Positions 22,919 to 34,216 of a stretch of DNA of 64,000 bases are shown here, piece after piece. The position numbers and the translations under genes are program-made. Positions within the stretch are counted from its first letter, which is position 1, and every line of letters starts with the position of its first letter. The notes below the pieces were generated by a model. It did not search any database and had not been told where the DNA came from. It saw only the letters and a program-made list of their open reading frames with translations. Location of the stretch: NCBI GenBank assembly GCA_000827325.1, contig KN832870.1, forward strand, positions 5,828,001 through 5,892,000, given 5' to 3'. Source of the stretch: Oidiodendron maius Zn (Eukaryota > Ascomycota > Leotiomycetes > Myxotrichaceae).

Positions 22919-24574
22919 CTACGGTTTTTGGCCGTAGACGATCGAGCTAGTGGATTTATTTGTTAGCATTGTAGCAAGAATTAGTTGGGGAAAGTATAAG
23001 AGAGAGAGAGAGAGGAAACGAGACAAATAATAGAAGAAGGGGGAAGGGTAGGGCGTATAGCGGAGAACAACTTGACTTACCAATCGAGATATGCATGTAT
23101 TGATCTATCTTTCAGAGCCGTTCGAATCTCACCAACGAAGGCTTGGACTTCAGTATATGACCACTAAGATAGTAATCGTTAGTATCGAAGTTTCACGCCA
23201 CCGCATAGTAAATTACCAGACACAGGTCACAAGTCAAAGGACTAAGGGAATAGACAAGCTTCCAGCATCAAAAGAGACAAAGAACTTACCCCTCCAACAG
23301 TCGTTAACGTCCTTATCGCAAATCCCTCAATACCCTGTTGAACCCGTGCCTGGTTCCAGACGCCAATGGTCCTCATCTTGGGATCACTACTCCACCCCCG
23401 CATCGGCCACTTCGTCCTCAGCTCCTGCACCCCGACAAACCCCGCATCCTCCATCCGCTTTCTATTCTTCTTCCAACAATTGAACTCCTTCCCTCTCTTC
23501 GCCCCCAGCTCTTCCATAAGGCGTCCGTAGCGGCTAAAGATGTGGTCCGGACCAATACTCTCATCATCGCTCACGGGCCACACAGAGTGTTCTACATTCT
23601 CGCACCACCCGCCACTGCGCAGGGTGGTAAATGATTGCTCGAATAAGGTCGGCCAGGAGTCCACCGATCCGAACATTTCCCTGACGTGGATGAAGTCAAA
23701 AGAATCTGGGGTATAGGTCCAGGGAAGGCAGATGTCGTCGACTTCGAAGGAGCAGTTTGGAGGAAGCCAGCTGGGCTGGGTAGGGGAGAGGTCCACGCCA
23801 ATAACGTGAGCTGAGGGATGATTATCGGCCATATCGATTGCCCAGATTCCGGTGCCGGTGCCGACGTCGAGAATTTTCTAGGGGGATGAGAAGCTCAGCG
23901 TGTTTCCAGGTCATCCAGGAAAGCTCTAAACGAATATTCAGGAAAAGCTCTCTACCTCGCCTCAAAACACCATATGATATAAAACACTGCACATCACTCA
24001 CCTGTACGCCTTCCGGCAGCGGCGCCAAATGCAGCTGATTATCCAGGGTAAGTAACCAAAGATGATGCGCCAGATCCTGCTGCTCATTATGGGTCTCGTC
24101 GTTTGGAGCCCAATAAGCCCCGTCCCTGTAGCCATGGTATCGTCGCCCGTTTTCAATCCGGTAGCGCGTGACAGCGGATGCTAATGAAGTGAGAGACGAG
24201 CTGCCTTCAAACTCAAAGGCAGAGTCGTTGTCGAAGAGGTCATAATTAGGATTATCCAGTGCTTCGAAAGCGCTGGACGGGGAGGGTAGATCGGCATGGG
24301 CGTGGGCATACGATTCATTCTAGAGTCAATCAGGGGATCTGCCAACATTCGACGCCATGGTCTCATCAACGGCCATGAGGTATGAACTTACTACAGGAAT
24401 AGCTGGCCCATTGCCTCCCTCCACCAAATTTGCAGCTACACCTGGCTCCTGCGGTTCACAATCGTCGCTTTTCGGTACTCCCATAGCCGTCCCACTTGTG
24501 GTCGTCACAGGATCCCCGCCATCATAACCTGGGGAATCGACGGCTGGAGGAGGTGTCGCGGGATCTCGGACCAT
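22919..24574 (-). CDS. LaeA-type SAM-dependent methyltransferase
   Basis: Five exons: 24574-24392, 24319-24002, 23877-23290, 23163-23081, 22946-22919; 399 aa. The ~60-residue N-terminus is Pro/Ser/Thr-rich and disordered. A conserved RYRIENGRRYHGYRDGAYWA block precedes the Rossmann fold. SAM motif I is KILDVGTGTGIWAIDMA (168-184), then GVDLSPTQPSWLPPN, DFIHVREMFGSVDSWP and GGWCENVEH. The last 28-nt exon gives a C-terminal SIVYGQKP, the ending typical of this family, which supports the splice model. LaeA-like proteins include a global regulator of secondary metabolism and many pathway methyltransferases; the sequence does not decide which. Its start faces that of the FAD monooxygenase across 345 bp, suggesting shared control. 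Confidence 0.9.
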
Positions 24575-24919
24575 TGTGCTCTCGATATCCGTCGCAGTTG
24601 AACCGTAGACGACCGTCGGCCCTCTTCATCTCGAAAAGGGAGAGGTACAAATCACGGAAGGAGATTGGGAGGGGCCGAGATAGGAGATCAGCTAGCTAGT
24701 CCTCGCCCTTGGTCCAATAACAGTTGAGGTTAGTCAGGCATGATAAATGACATTCGCACGTGATAAATTAAGTTACCCACAACTTAAGAACCCCTTCCCC
24801 TCAACCTCAACCCCATTGCATACTGTTCTCAAGCACATAGACAAGGCTCGAGCGGTTTCCCGCACGTCTGTAACCCTCGCCGCCTCTTCCTCCCGTATCG
24901 AGATTTGCGGCAAGTCCCG
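24575..24919. promoter_or_regulatory. Shared divergent promoter region
   Basis: 345 bp lie between the two ATGs of the methyltransferase (minus) and the FAD monooxygenase (plus). No TATA box stands out. The region must carry both core promoters, so the two genes are likely to respond to the same activator. This is inference from layout. Confidence 0.55.
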
Positions 24920-26449
24920 ATGGGCGAAAATCTCGGCTCCGACGGTGGCCGTGAGTTAGTCCTCATTGTGGGCGCGGGTAGGTGATATTGGTCTAGTTAT
25001 GGAATAATCGTCTTATTGATCGACGTGGCGTAGGGTGCACGGGATTGGCGATCGCTCAGGGATTAAAAAAAGTAATGTTTCAATCTTATCTTCTGCCGAG
25101 TCCCTACGTACATCTGCACCTGCACAGACGTCCCGTCCCATCTCGATTTCTGTGCCGCGTTAATCACCACCCCCTAGAACTCCATCCCCTTCATCCTCCT
25201 CGAGAGGGAACCACAGAATGTATCTCGGGCCCGAGACTGGAACATGGGCCTGCACTGGGGGGCTCCTGTCCTCTCGACTTTGATCCCCCCCCAGTCTTTC
25301 GCCAAACTGGAATCTGCACAGGTCGATCCGCACCGGCCATGCCCGGAAGTGGACGAGATTAAGTTTTTCCATGGCGAGACGGGCGTCCAGCTTGGCGGCT
25401 CCAAGATCCCGCATCTCTATCGCGTGAGGAGGAGGGCGCTGCGGGCCATCATGGCTGAGGGATTGGACATTGGGTCGGAGGTGCTCTATGACAGAACTGT
25501 GGTTGACATCAGCTACTCAGACGACGGAGAGGCCGTCACAGCGCATTTCGAAGACGGTACGAGCGTGACAGGGTCTTGTCTGATCGGAGCAGATGGACCT
25601 CGATCGCAAGTACGGCAGCTCCTGGTTGGTGAAGAAAGCGCAAAACTCCAGACACTCCCCTTCTGCGCGTCCATTGTCCAAGCCAAGTACACTGCAGAGC
25701 AAGTCCGCTTCCTGCGCTCACTACATCCTCTCTATGTTGTCGGCTTGCACCCTGAAGGCTTCATGTCGTGGGTTGGTCTCCATCACGCTCCGTCGCCTTC
25801 TGATCCTGAGAACTGGATCATGAACCACTATATTAGCTGGAGATGCGATCCCGCCGATCAGGAGGAGATGAAGCACTGGACGAATGAGCAACATCTGAAG
25901 TATGTGAAGGAGTTAGCCATGAAGTTTTGTGACCCTTACAGGAGTGCATATGAGTGGCTTCCCGAAGACCAGACGGTCTGGTGGGCCCCTTTGACGCACT
26001 GGGACCCGAGCGAAACGGCGCATAGGTGGAACAATAGAGGGGGGCGGGTGACTTTAGCGGGGGATGCAGCGCATCCGATGACGTTCCGTGAGTGATTGCT
26101 CTCCCTAGATCCATTCTCTCTCTCTCTATATCCAAATGGTTGAGTTATTAGCCGTGTGGATAACCCTCTTCTTCTAAGCCGCTGCTGAGTTCCTATTCAT
26201 CCAGAACGCGGCCAAGGCCTGAATAGCGCCTTTAAAGACGCTTCGGAACTGGTCAATCAAATCACCACCTTCCTAGGCAAAGAGAAAATGCAGACGCGCC
26301 AAGCTGCCGTCGATGCCTATGAAAAGGAGATGATTGATCGTACGGGAAATGAAGTCCGCCTGAGTGCGCAGAATACCCGCATGGTCCATATTTGGGAGGA
26401 GGCGCTCCAGAGCCCGCTCGTTTCGAAGGGCTTCGCGAAGACAGAGTAA
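24920..26449 (+). CDS. FAD-dependent monooxygenase (PHBH-type)
   Basis: Four exons: 24920-24977, 25034-25071, 25178-26087, 26205-26449; 416 aa. Exon 1 plus the 38-nt exon 2 build the dinucleotide-binding loop LVLIVGAGCTGLAIAQGLKK (GxGxxG at 18-23). Exon 3 begins NSIPFILLERE, supplying the acidic residue that binds FAD ribose. The second FAD motif is CLIGADGPRSQVRQLL, and GDAAHPMTF ends exon 3, flowing into QRGQGLNSAFKDA in exon 4. These are the three fingerprints of class A flavin hydroxylases, which use NAD(P)H and O2 to hydroxylate aromatic or enolic substrates. It lacks a C-terminal thioredoxin-like domain and a membrane anchor. Paired divergently with the methyltransferase; a tailoring role in a small pathway is a reasonable inference. 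Confidence 0.92.
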
Positions 26450-28151
26450 ATTAGCAATTGGGCTTAGCACTTCAGACTAGCAGCTAAACGCGGATTTTGA
26501 CATTGATGACCTTCCTCCGCAGCTGTAAAACCAACATCGAAAGGTATCTCATAATAACAGAAATGCTTTGGAGGAGCTGCAAGTCGACAAATATACTGAA
26601 CATACTGCTACCAAACCTCATGAAGCCTGCATTCTGTCCATCTTGTAATCATCTGCCACGGAATTCAAACAGAATTGAAACTTGGATAGCTTGTTTCGTA
26701 CACTCTCTCCCGAGAATTGGCACGGTGGAGTTCCTGTGTTGAATACTACCCTGGATTCTAATGTGTTCGGCGGTTAACCCACTCCAGCTGGACCAATCGG
26801 ATATGCGGCGTATTTTAAAGTTTGTCCTTACAGATTGGTCAATTCAGCGGTACTCAATCAATCCCAACTGGTTAGCTGGCCTCAAAATTCAAACCCATTA
26901 AGTGAGCCTCCGACCGAGAGTTGTCAAAAGTCACGGGGTATAGCTTTGATATAGCCTTGTAATGGCTGACAGTGAGTAAGATGTACAAAGGATTCTAAAA
27001 GGCCCTTTTTCTTCTCCAGGAATATGAGCTGCAGTTCTCTGTCGACAATAATGGCTTTCATCCCATCTTTTGAGATATATGCCTTAGTGCCTCAATCATT
27101 ACGCCGAACAAGCGATCAACCTCTCGGGATTGATCGTGGATTTGACTGCTCCAATATCTCCGGTAGGTTTCAGCTATTTCTCTAGTTATATTTACTCTCA
27201 GGACTTAGGTTCGCAAATAGTTATTGCCCTGCGATTAGGTTGCTGCTCTCTAGCGCCACACGCATCTGACCTCTGGTTCGTCGGGCTGTGAAGAGGGAAG
27301 ATCACGTCTCAATGGGTTCTCTACGAGTGTAGTGGACATCATGTTCTAGATATATTGAAGATGAGCTTTAGTGACACTACACCAAGCCGTCGGATGTTAA
27401 CCGGAAAGGCAACGCGGCAGATAGAGAGAAATTGATCAAGTCCCGCGATTCCGCGTGCTCAAACCACAAGACCACACCCGGCGGCCGTTGAGGCCATTAG
27501 CTTGGCTCCGGATAAACAGCAATGACGGAACAACCCCAGACCGGCCCTATTTTGACGTCTTCGCAAAGCCTGTAGTGGCTGTTATTGCGCCTTCGTTGCT
27601 ACTATCATGCGATAATGTCTGCAGCCACAATCCCCATTCCCCGCGCAAACGCTGGGAATGGCGTTCACGCCAAGTCTCTGGCCCCAGCATCACCGGGGCA
27701 AATTGCGGGGGTGCTCCCGGATCGACAGCAGCACTTATAAGCACTACTTCAGGGGCTTACAATAATCCCGTTGGCGCCAGGACCAACTCTACTTTTGCAC
27801 AATGTTCCTCGGCCCCTTAAAACGGTTCGGCCCGATTGGAATGGGACAAAATATCGTCGTGAGAGGCACAAGGTAGTCAGTAAATGTCCTTCTAGCTCTC
27901 TGGTGCTCGGTCACGGCCAAATAATCCGCCATTGAATTGCATCCACAGCTGGTGTTAGTGCTAGAAGAGCCGGGATAGGGCCTTCTGTCCCGAAATCACG
28001 AAATTATCTCACCTGGAGTGCATCTAGATCCTGCCATCCGACCATCCCGTCACACATATAAGAATAATGGCTCCTGATATAATAATGACGATCTTCGAAT
28101 GTCGAGATAAGCGTCTCGCCTTGTATCTCGAGCTCTCCCGCAGTCGCTAGG
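26450..28151. other. Long intergenic region without a supported gene
   Basis: About 1.7 kb. Short frames only (26497-26742 and 27455-27820 on plus) without motifs. A GGGATAGGGCCTTCTGTCCC imperfect palindrome lies at 27973-27992. The last few hundred bases should be the GH81 promoter. Confidence 0.5.
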
Positions 28152-31100
28152 ATGTTTGGTTCTCTCCTATATCTTCTTGCCGCCTCCGCGGCCTTCACGG
28201 GTGCTCTGCCGGGGGCGAAGCTTCCCCGCGACGCCTCTGACGATGCGGTGTTCCACCCACTTAAAGGGCGCGGCATCTTTGCTCCCATTTCAACTGACTC
28301 TCCCGCTGGCATTGCTGGTGGTGAGATCGCCTGCGGAGCTCCCCCAGTCAGCTCATTCTTTGTTGGGCTGAATCCACCTGTATGTAAAGCGTCTATTCTT
28401 TAACCAAGACAGCCCTGAACAAGTCTACAGTTCCCAACCAACACGTGGTGGGCTCCGTATGCGGCTCCTCCAGGAAATGCCACTGCTGCTGGCCCGTTCC
28501 CGTACGAGTCCGCTCTGTACAACAATGGCGTTGTATTCGGCATCAGCGTCAACCGGCAATTTGATGGAACCTCCATCAAGCAGCCGACGCAGACTGACTG
28601 GCGTGCATCGTTCGCTGAGCACTCTGGTAACTTCGCCAACCACAAGGCGACAGGGTTCGATACCCAGACCGTTACCGTCCAGTATTTCCAAGGCGGTGCA
28701 ACAATGACCGCGTATCTCGTCCCCGGGTCGCCGTACATGACATTCCAGTATGCCGGTGCCACGCCGCTGTTGACGTCCATGAATGGCGCCATACAGTCAT
28801 TCAATGGGCAAACACTCGCAGTCGGCGCAAGTGGTATGCTCTACTCCGTCTTCCACATCATCTACAAGCTGACCAAACTGTATAGTAAGCGCTACTGGGA
28901 CGGGGTTTACTGTCGTCGATTCCAGCGGGTCTACGTACCTCATCTACGCTCTGTCCTCGATTACATTGAAAGCTACCGCAGTATCCGCGGCCTCTGGCAC
29001 GATCCAAGCCAGCGGTGCGTTCTCTGGAGTTCTCCGCGTGGTCAAGCTTGCCTCTGCAAGTCATAAAGCGCTTCTAGACCAATACTATCAGGTCTATCCA
29101 ACTGCCGTCACGCTGGACTACTCATTTACGGATACCACCGGCACTCTTATCTTTGACTGGACAACCGTTGGCGCCGGCAGCAATCTCTTGATGCTCACAT
29201 ATCCTCACCACCGCATAAAGTTGCAGAACCCGAACTTCCCAGCGACAACAGCGCTCGGTTATCTCACAACAAAGGTCTTTCTTCTCCTCTTCCGCATTCA
29301 TCTGTTTTTACTAACCAAATTTATTACAGGGATGGATGTATCCCGCAATCGGCAACCAGTGGAACATGCTCTACGACTTGACTTCAATCAAGTGGGATCC
29401 GCCTCGTGCCCTTGACTCCTCGTGCTCAGCCGCCGTCCTTCAGGGGCTAGAGTATGAGGTGGGCCAACTTGTCCCTTCTCAGGCCCCTGTTCCAGGCGAT
29501 TTTTACTATTGGGGTGGAACGCTTGCTGCTCAGGCGCGACTGGCACTTATCGCGTATGTTAAAATCCATCCTCGCTTAACAAAAGGGGGAAATTTTGCTA
29601 ATGCCTGAATTCCTTGCACAGTGACAATTTGGGCCGCTCGGATCTTGTGACTCCAGTTATCAATTATCTCGAGGCTTCCTTTGCCTATTGGTTTGAATCT
29701 TCGTCATCCACTCTGCCGGCATACGAGACCACATGGGGCGGCGTTATCGACAAGGCAGGGGCAACGAATGTGAACGTCGACTTTGGGAATGGGTACTATA
29801 ATGACCACCATTTCCACTACGGTTACTTCCTCTCTGTTGCTGCTGTCATTGCCAAGTTCGACGGAAATTGGCTAAACCAGCATAAAGACTATATCAACTG
29901 GTTTGCGAGGTATGCTATCCTCTTCCCAGGTCAATTAGAGATCCATCACGCTGATCATTGGTACTTTCAGGGACATCATCAACCCATCACCACAGGACCC
30001 TTACTTCCCAATAACCCGCTGTCGCGATTGGTTTGCAGGCCACTCCTGGGCCTCCGGTATCGCCAATGGTGCTGGAAGCCGCGATCAAGAGTCCTCTGGA
30101 GAGGCCATTAATGGCTACTACGGCGCACTCCTTTGGGCCTCTGTCGCACTCTCACAGGACTATGTTAACTACGCTAACCTCCTCCTCACCACCGAACAGC
30201 ATGGAGCTCAGGTTTACTGGCATCTCTATCCACAGGAAGACCCGGCCGGCCGCGATAACCCATATCCTGAAGCGGCTGTGAGAGCCCTGACCACGATGGG
30301 CAATGTGGAGGACTGGCAGTCTGGTGCATGGCTATTCTGGGGAGCGGAGAAGAGTGAGATCGCGGCTATTCAGATCTTACCCGTTACTCCTGTAAATGAG
30401 GTACGTTATTTCGCTATTCTGCATCAGCCTTATTAAAGGGAGGCCGGAAACTGATACTATTTGCAGGTCCTGTATGATACCCAGTGGGTTGAGAACGTGT
30501 GGTCATATACAATGCCCGAGCTGGTCGACCCGACTATCGGCGATGAGTGGAAGTGCGTGATCATCGACGCATACTCAAACGCGAACCCGCAAGTTGCCGC
30601 TGAATGGAGTGCCAATATCACTGACTGGGGTATGACATTCACCCTCTCTTCTCACTCGTATTCAGAAGGCCACTTATTGACAGCTGAATAGGTACTGGTC
30701 AAACGTTCACAAATGAACTATTCTTCATTGGCACCCGACCAAACCCGAGCGGGACCCCGATCTGTGGAAGCCTCCCACAGAACCCGTACGGCAACTTCAA
30801 GATCCAGCTCGCCTCCAACGGCAATTATGTTGCGGCTTCCAGCGTGAACACGAACTTGGTGGCCTCTGCCACATCCTCCAGTGCCGCAGCTACATTTAAC
30901 AGCGCCTATGTCCCGAACTCTGGTACACTTATGCTTGTCAGCACAAGTCAGTACGTCACGGCCGACATATCCGGTGACTACGCGCTCGCTGCAATTCGCG
31001 GGACAGCATCGACCTGGGAGCGTTTCACTATCCGCCAGAAGGTCGGCGCCTCGTCGGGTGTTTACTCGATCAAGGCGACCAGCAACGGATTGTATGTCAC

Positions 31101-31179
31101 TGTCGGTTCCGATGGCTCGCTCATAAACAACGGTGCAAATGAGGCCGCAAGCGCAGGGTTCAAATTCGTCTCGGCATAA
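28152..31179 (+). CDS. GH81 endo-beta-1,3-glucanase with C-terminal beta-trefoil-like domain
   Basis: Eight exons: 28152-28379, 28431-28833, 28886-29274, 29330-29553, 29622-29909, 29971-30400, 30467-30629, 30692-31179; 870 aa, every phase consistent. A signal peptide (MFGSLLYLLAASAAFTGALP) is followed by the GH81 opening FPTNTWWAPY, the beta-sandwich half, then the helical catalytic half: KGWMYPAIGNQWNMLYDL, YYNDHHFHYGYF, DWFAGHSWASGIANGAGSR and DQESSGEAINGYYG. The last block holds the acidic residues credited with catalysis in this family. GH81 enzymes cut beta-1,3-glucan, working in septum remodelling and cell separation. After residue ~705 the sequence becomes a separate ~140-residue domain (KIQLASNGNYVAASS, WERFTIRQK, YSIKATSNGLYVTVG) like a fascin/CBM13-type beta-trefoil, probably glycan-binding; this tail is unusual. 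Confidence 0.95.
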
Positions 31180-31621
31180 TTTGGTTAGGTAGCATTTGAT
31201 TAGCTCCCGTACAAATAATACAGATAACTTATGCAGGGTTCTGATAGGTAATTATGTATTATAGTTTGTATGTTTCATGATCTATCCTCGTAAAATACCT
31301 CAGAGTTACCCGCCTTCGACCATTTACAACCTGAGTGTCAGGCTGGATACTTAATAGGTATATAGCGGAGGGATGGAAATCTGCCGCATGAGCTATCTTT
31401 TAGCTTCCATCCTAAGAGGCTGATATTAAAACTTCATACGGCTGTAGGAGATTTTAACACCATACGCATGGTTAGGAACCGGTTAAAGCTTGAGAACTTG
31501 ATAGTTGACTTGGTACGGACGAAAGAGGAGAGCATATGAGGTCAACACTGCAGGTAACGTCAACATAATGTGGCCCAATACGGTTGCTAGAGAGTGAATG
31601 TGGCGGAGTAAATTTATCATC
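31180..31621. other. Intergenic between convergent genes
   Basis: About 440 bp between the GH81 stop and the stop of the next minus-strand gene; no coding signal seen. Confidence 0.6.
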
Positions 31622-32335
31622 TCATGCTTCAAGAAACGTCCACGCTGGATACAGGTCTCTTAGCAATCCCAGCCTGTCACTCCACTCTTTTTCTGCATCC
31701 AAAACCTCAAGACCACTAATAGTAATATCCCTTTTTATCTCTTTGTCCTTCGCTTGTATATCAAAACCCCAGCCAAAACCTACGCCCGGTACCAACTTTA
31801 CTCTCTTCGTCATTCCCGCATCCTCTAATATACATAAGAAGGACTGTGCCCTCCACTCTAGATTCTGAACTTTCCCATTCGTTTCTAGCAAACGGGCCGG
31901 GGCATCAAAGATAGAGGGATTGAACCCCCAATATGCAAATGGTGTCTGCAAATCCTTGGCGTAGGGAAAGATATCCATCTCCCACCCACTATGCCTATGT
32001 TCGTCCTCAGCGACTATCTGACCGGGCATGGATCGCACGAATTGGATCCAGCCGAACAGATTCCCATAGCTAAGATGCAGTGATGCAGGAATATGATAGG
32101 TGATTGCGCCGTGCATGACGGGAAAGCCGAAGAATTGCTCTGCGAATGAAGTTTGAGAGACGTCAGGGAAAATCAAATCCAGTCCATGGGCATGAAGAGG
32201 ATCGCGGTTTGGCTGTAATGTGATTTCCACTTTGCCATGCTGAGAGCGGCAGTTGAAAGGGATTGTGAGGTGTTGTAATGTGGAGGATGAAGTGGGCTCC
32301 TCTGACGAGCCGGATATGGTCTTACTATCAGACAT
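31622..32335 (-). CDS. Conserved-looking hypothetical protein, 237 aa
   Basis: Single exon from the ATG at 32335. I do not recognise the family. The sequence looks real: balanced composition and runs of buried-type residues (LDLIFPDVSQTSFAEQFFGF, GNLFGWIQFVRSMP, FAYWGFNPSIFDAPARLLE, VPGVGFGWGFDI). The end is acidic and Trp-containing (EKEWSDRLGLLRDLYPAWTF). There is no signal peptide or membrane helix, so it is probably a soluble cytosolic protein. The Trp/Phe-rich middle could form a ligand pocket. It lies tail-to-tail with the GH81 gene; no functional link is implied. Confidence 0.75.
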   Translation of the reverse strand: MSDSKTISGSSEEPTSSSTLQHLTIPFNCRSQHGKVEITLQPNRDPLHAHGLDLIFPDVSQTSFAEQFFGFPVMHGAITYHIPASLHLSYGNLFGWIQFVRSMPGQIVAEDEHRHSGWEMDIFPYAKDLQTPFAYWGFNPSIFDAPARLLETNGKVQNLEWRAQSFLCILEDAGMTKRVKLVPGVGFGWGFDIQAKDKEIKRDITISGLEVLDAEKEWSDRLGLLRDLYPAWTFLEA

Positions 32336-33100
32336 GACTGGTGATTTTATTCTACCTTGAGGTGAAGGTTCTGTTATCGCGGCTTAAAATATATAATTGT
32401 GCGCTGACAGTTTAGTTGCGCGTTCTCTTTGGCTGCTGCCTGCACTAGTGAATTTAGTGGTTCTGGAGTCTGAGAAATAGGAGACTCGCGTACGTCACAC
32501 AGTCGCGTTCGAAATCGGCTTCAGTACTAGACACTCTATGGCTACATTTTAATTACGTCGGTACCATTAGAGCTAAATAAAAATTCTTCACTGTATTCAG
32601 TGACTTTTATCATACGTAGTATAGCCATAGGAAAAATTAATTGATGCATGAGGATTGACTGACATGGCTCTGGGTTCTATACAGCAACGAGCGAAATTGC
32701 CTCCCGCCTGTAACACTCAATGATATTTTCGAGTTTGCTATATTTAGTGCTGACACTATAGGTTTACATGCCTCACGTACGTTATATATACAGTGGCCTG
32801 CAAAATAGGCTTCCCCTCTTTTAATTTCGAGAAATTCTCAGCGTACAATCCCACTACGGCTCTTGGCACTCTTACCCCACCCTTGGTCTCAGGTAACTTA
32901 AGACAATATACAAGGCACGCTTGGATTATGAAACAAATTCCACGGGAAAGGAAATTTTCATTCCCTAAGTAATTGTTTGGTGTCCCAGAATATCTTGGTG
33001 TTATCTATAAAGTATTTCCCTCGTATATACTGCTCCCCTGCCTAGGCCGGGGCATGGACTCTTTTAGTGTAGTGTTTAGGTATCTCAACGATAATAACCG
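32336..33100. other. Intergenic, AT-rich
   Basis: About 760 bp upstream of the hypothetical gene and left of the inverted-repeat unit. No gene; the base composition shifts towards A+T from ~32560. Confidence 0.5.
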
Positions 33101-33642
33101 ACATCCCGGCGAAGCGAAAATCCCGTAGTAAAGCTGTCAGGCCCCATTGAATTGCAAAAATGTCAATGAAAAATAGCGTTCCTCTATTTATACCTACCTT
33201 ATTTTATTTTTGGCATATTCGACTTCATCCTGCAGAATTTTCCCTTCTATAATGTTTATATTAGCTAAAAGTTTGAGCAGCAAGAGCCTCGTCTCGAAAT
33301 TACTATTTGTCCAAATCGAATATTTTCTACACCTCAATAACGTTTCTACCAGTCAAAATTTTACTATAATTTATACTATATACTTAGATACAATATAACG
33401 ATTATTTTGATATCTAAGAACCACAGAATTTTAAATTTCATAGGTTGTAATTCGTGGTTGTAAAAGTCAGCAAACAGCTAAGGCGTAAATCAACAACCCA
33501 AGTTCTCGGGAAGAGGCCACGAAGTCAAGAATTAGAAGTAGCAGAGCAAGAGATTAGATCGTTGGGGATGGAAGAGTATTGTTCTGTGCTGCAATTTTAG
33601 ATCGTTGGTTTAATTTCCCCCCCCTCAAAGCTTATTAACTTC

Positions 33643-33888
33643 TGTTGACTAGTATCAGGGCTTCAAGCACGTATAATGTCTCAGAGTTAGTGGCAACATA
33701 CGCAATAGCATACGACTGTATAGTCGTAAAGGCTTATGCATGTTGCCACTTAAGCAGGTATATAATAAGTGTTGTATTCTGTAGTCTAGTCCCCTTAGTT
33801 GTCTCTGCATCACTCAAGAGCCAATAGAACTGAGTTTCACCTTGATTCCTGACTACTACCTGTGCACCTATGTGACCTCAGTTCAAGA
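33643..33888 (+). mobile_element. Solo LTR (Copia-like size), 246 bp
   Basis: Begins TGTTGA and ends TTCAAGA, flanked on both sides by the 5-bp duplication ACTTC (33638-33642 and 33889-33893). Related to copies at 56268-56523 and 22643-22890. No internal retroelement genes are present, so it is what remains after LTR-LTR recombination. The exact duplication suggests moderate age. The superfamily is inferred only from length and ends. Confidence 0.8.
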
Positions 33889-34216
33889 ACTTCCTCCACT
33901 GTGTTTCCTAATCAAAGCGCTCTGATCATCTAAACTAGCTGGCTACAATGCCCTACAATAACCCGTATATAACCGTAACTAATTCCAAATATTTTCCGTA
34001 TCAAGAGGTTCCCGCCCCTTTATGCTTTGATATTTATATTGAGTATGTTTTGAGGCTGTATACGCACATGCGTTGAGGCTATCCAGCTGGTTAGTCAGCA
34101 GGTCAAACGGGACTAAGCCTTGCATGGAAAGATTAACTCTATTTGCGTCGTCGCCGCTGCATATTTGCTAAACCCCTCTTTCACAACAACAGCGTAGAAT
34201 CCTATATGCAACTACA

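Noticed and set aside
25160-26135. Minus-strand frames across the FAD monooxygenase
   Set aside because: The plus-strand gene has complete FAD motifs and spliced exons; the antisense frames show nothing.
27455-27820. Plus-strand 121-aa frame upstream of GH81
   Set aside because: No recognisable domain or start context; composition looks like noncoding GC-richer DNA.
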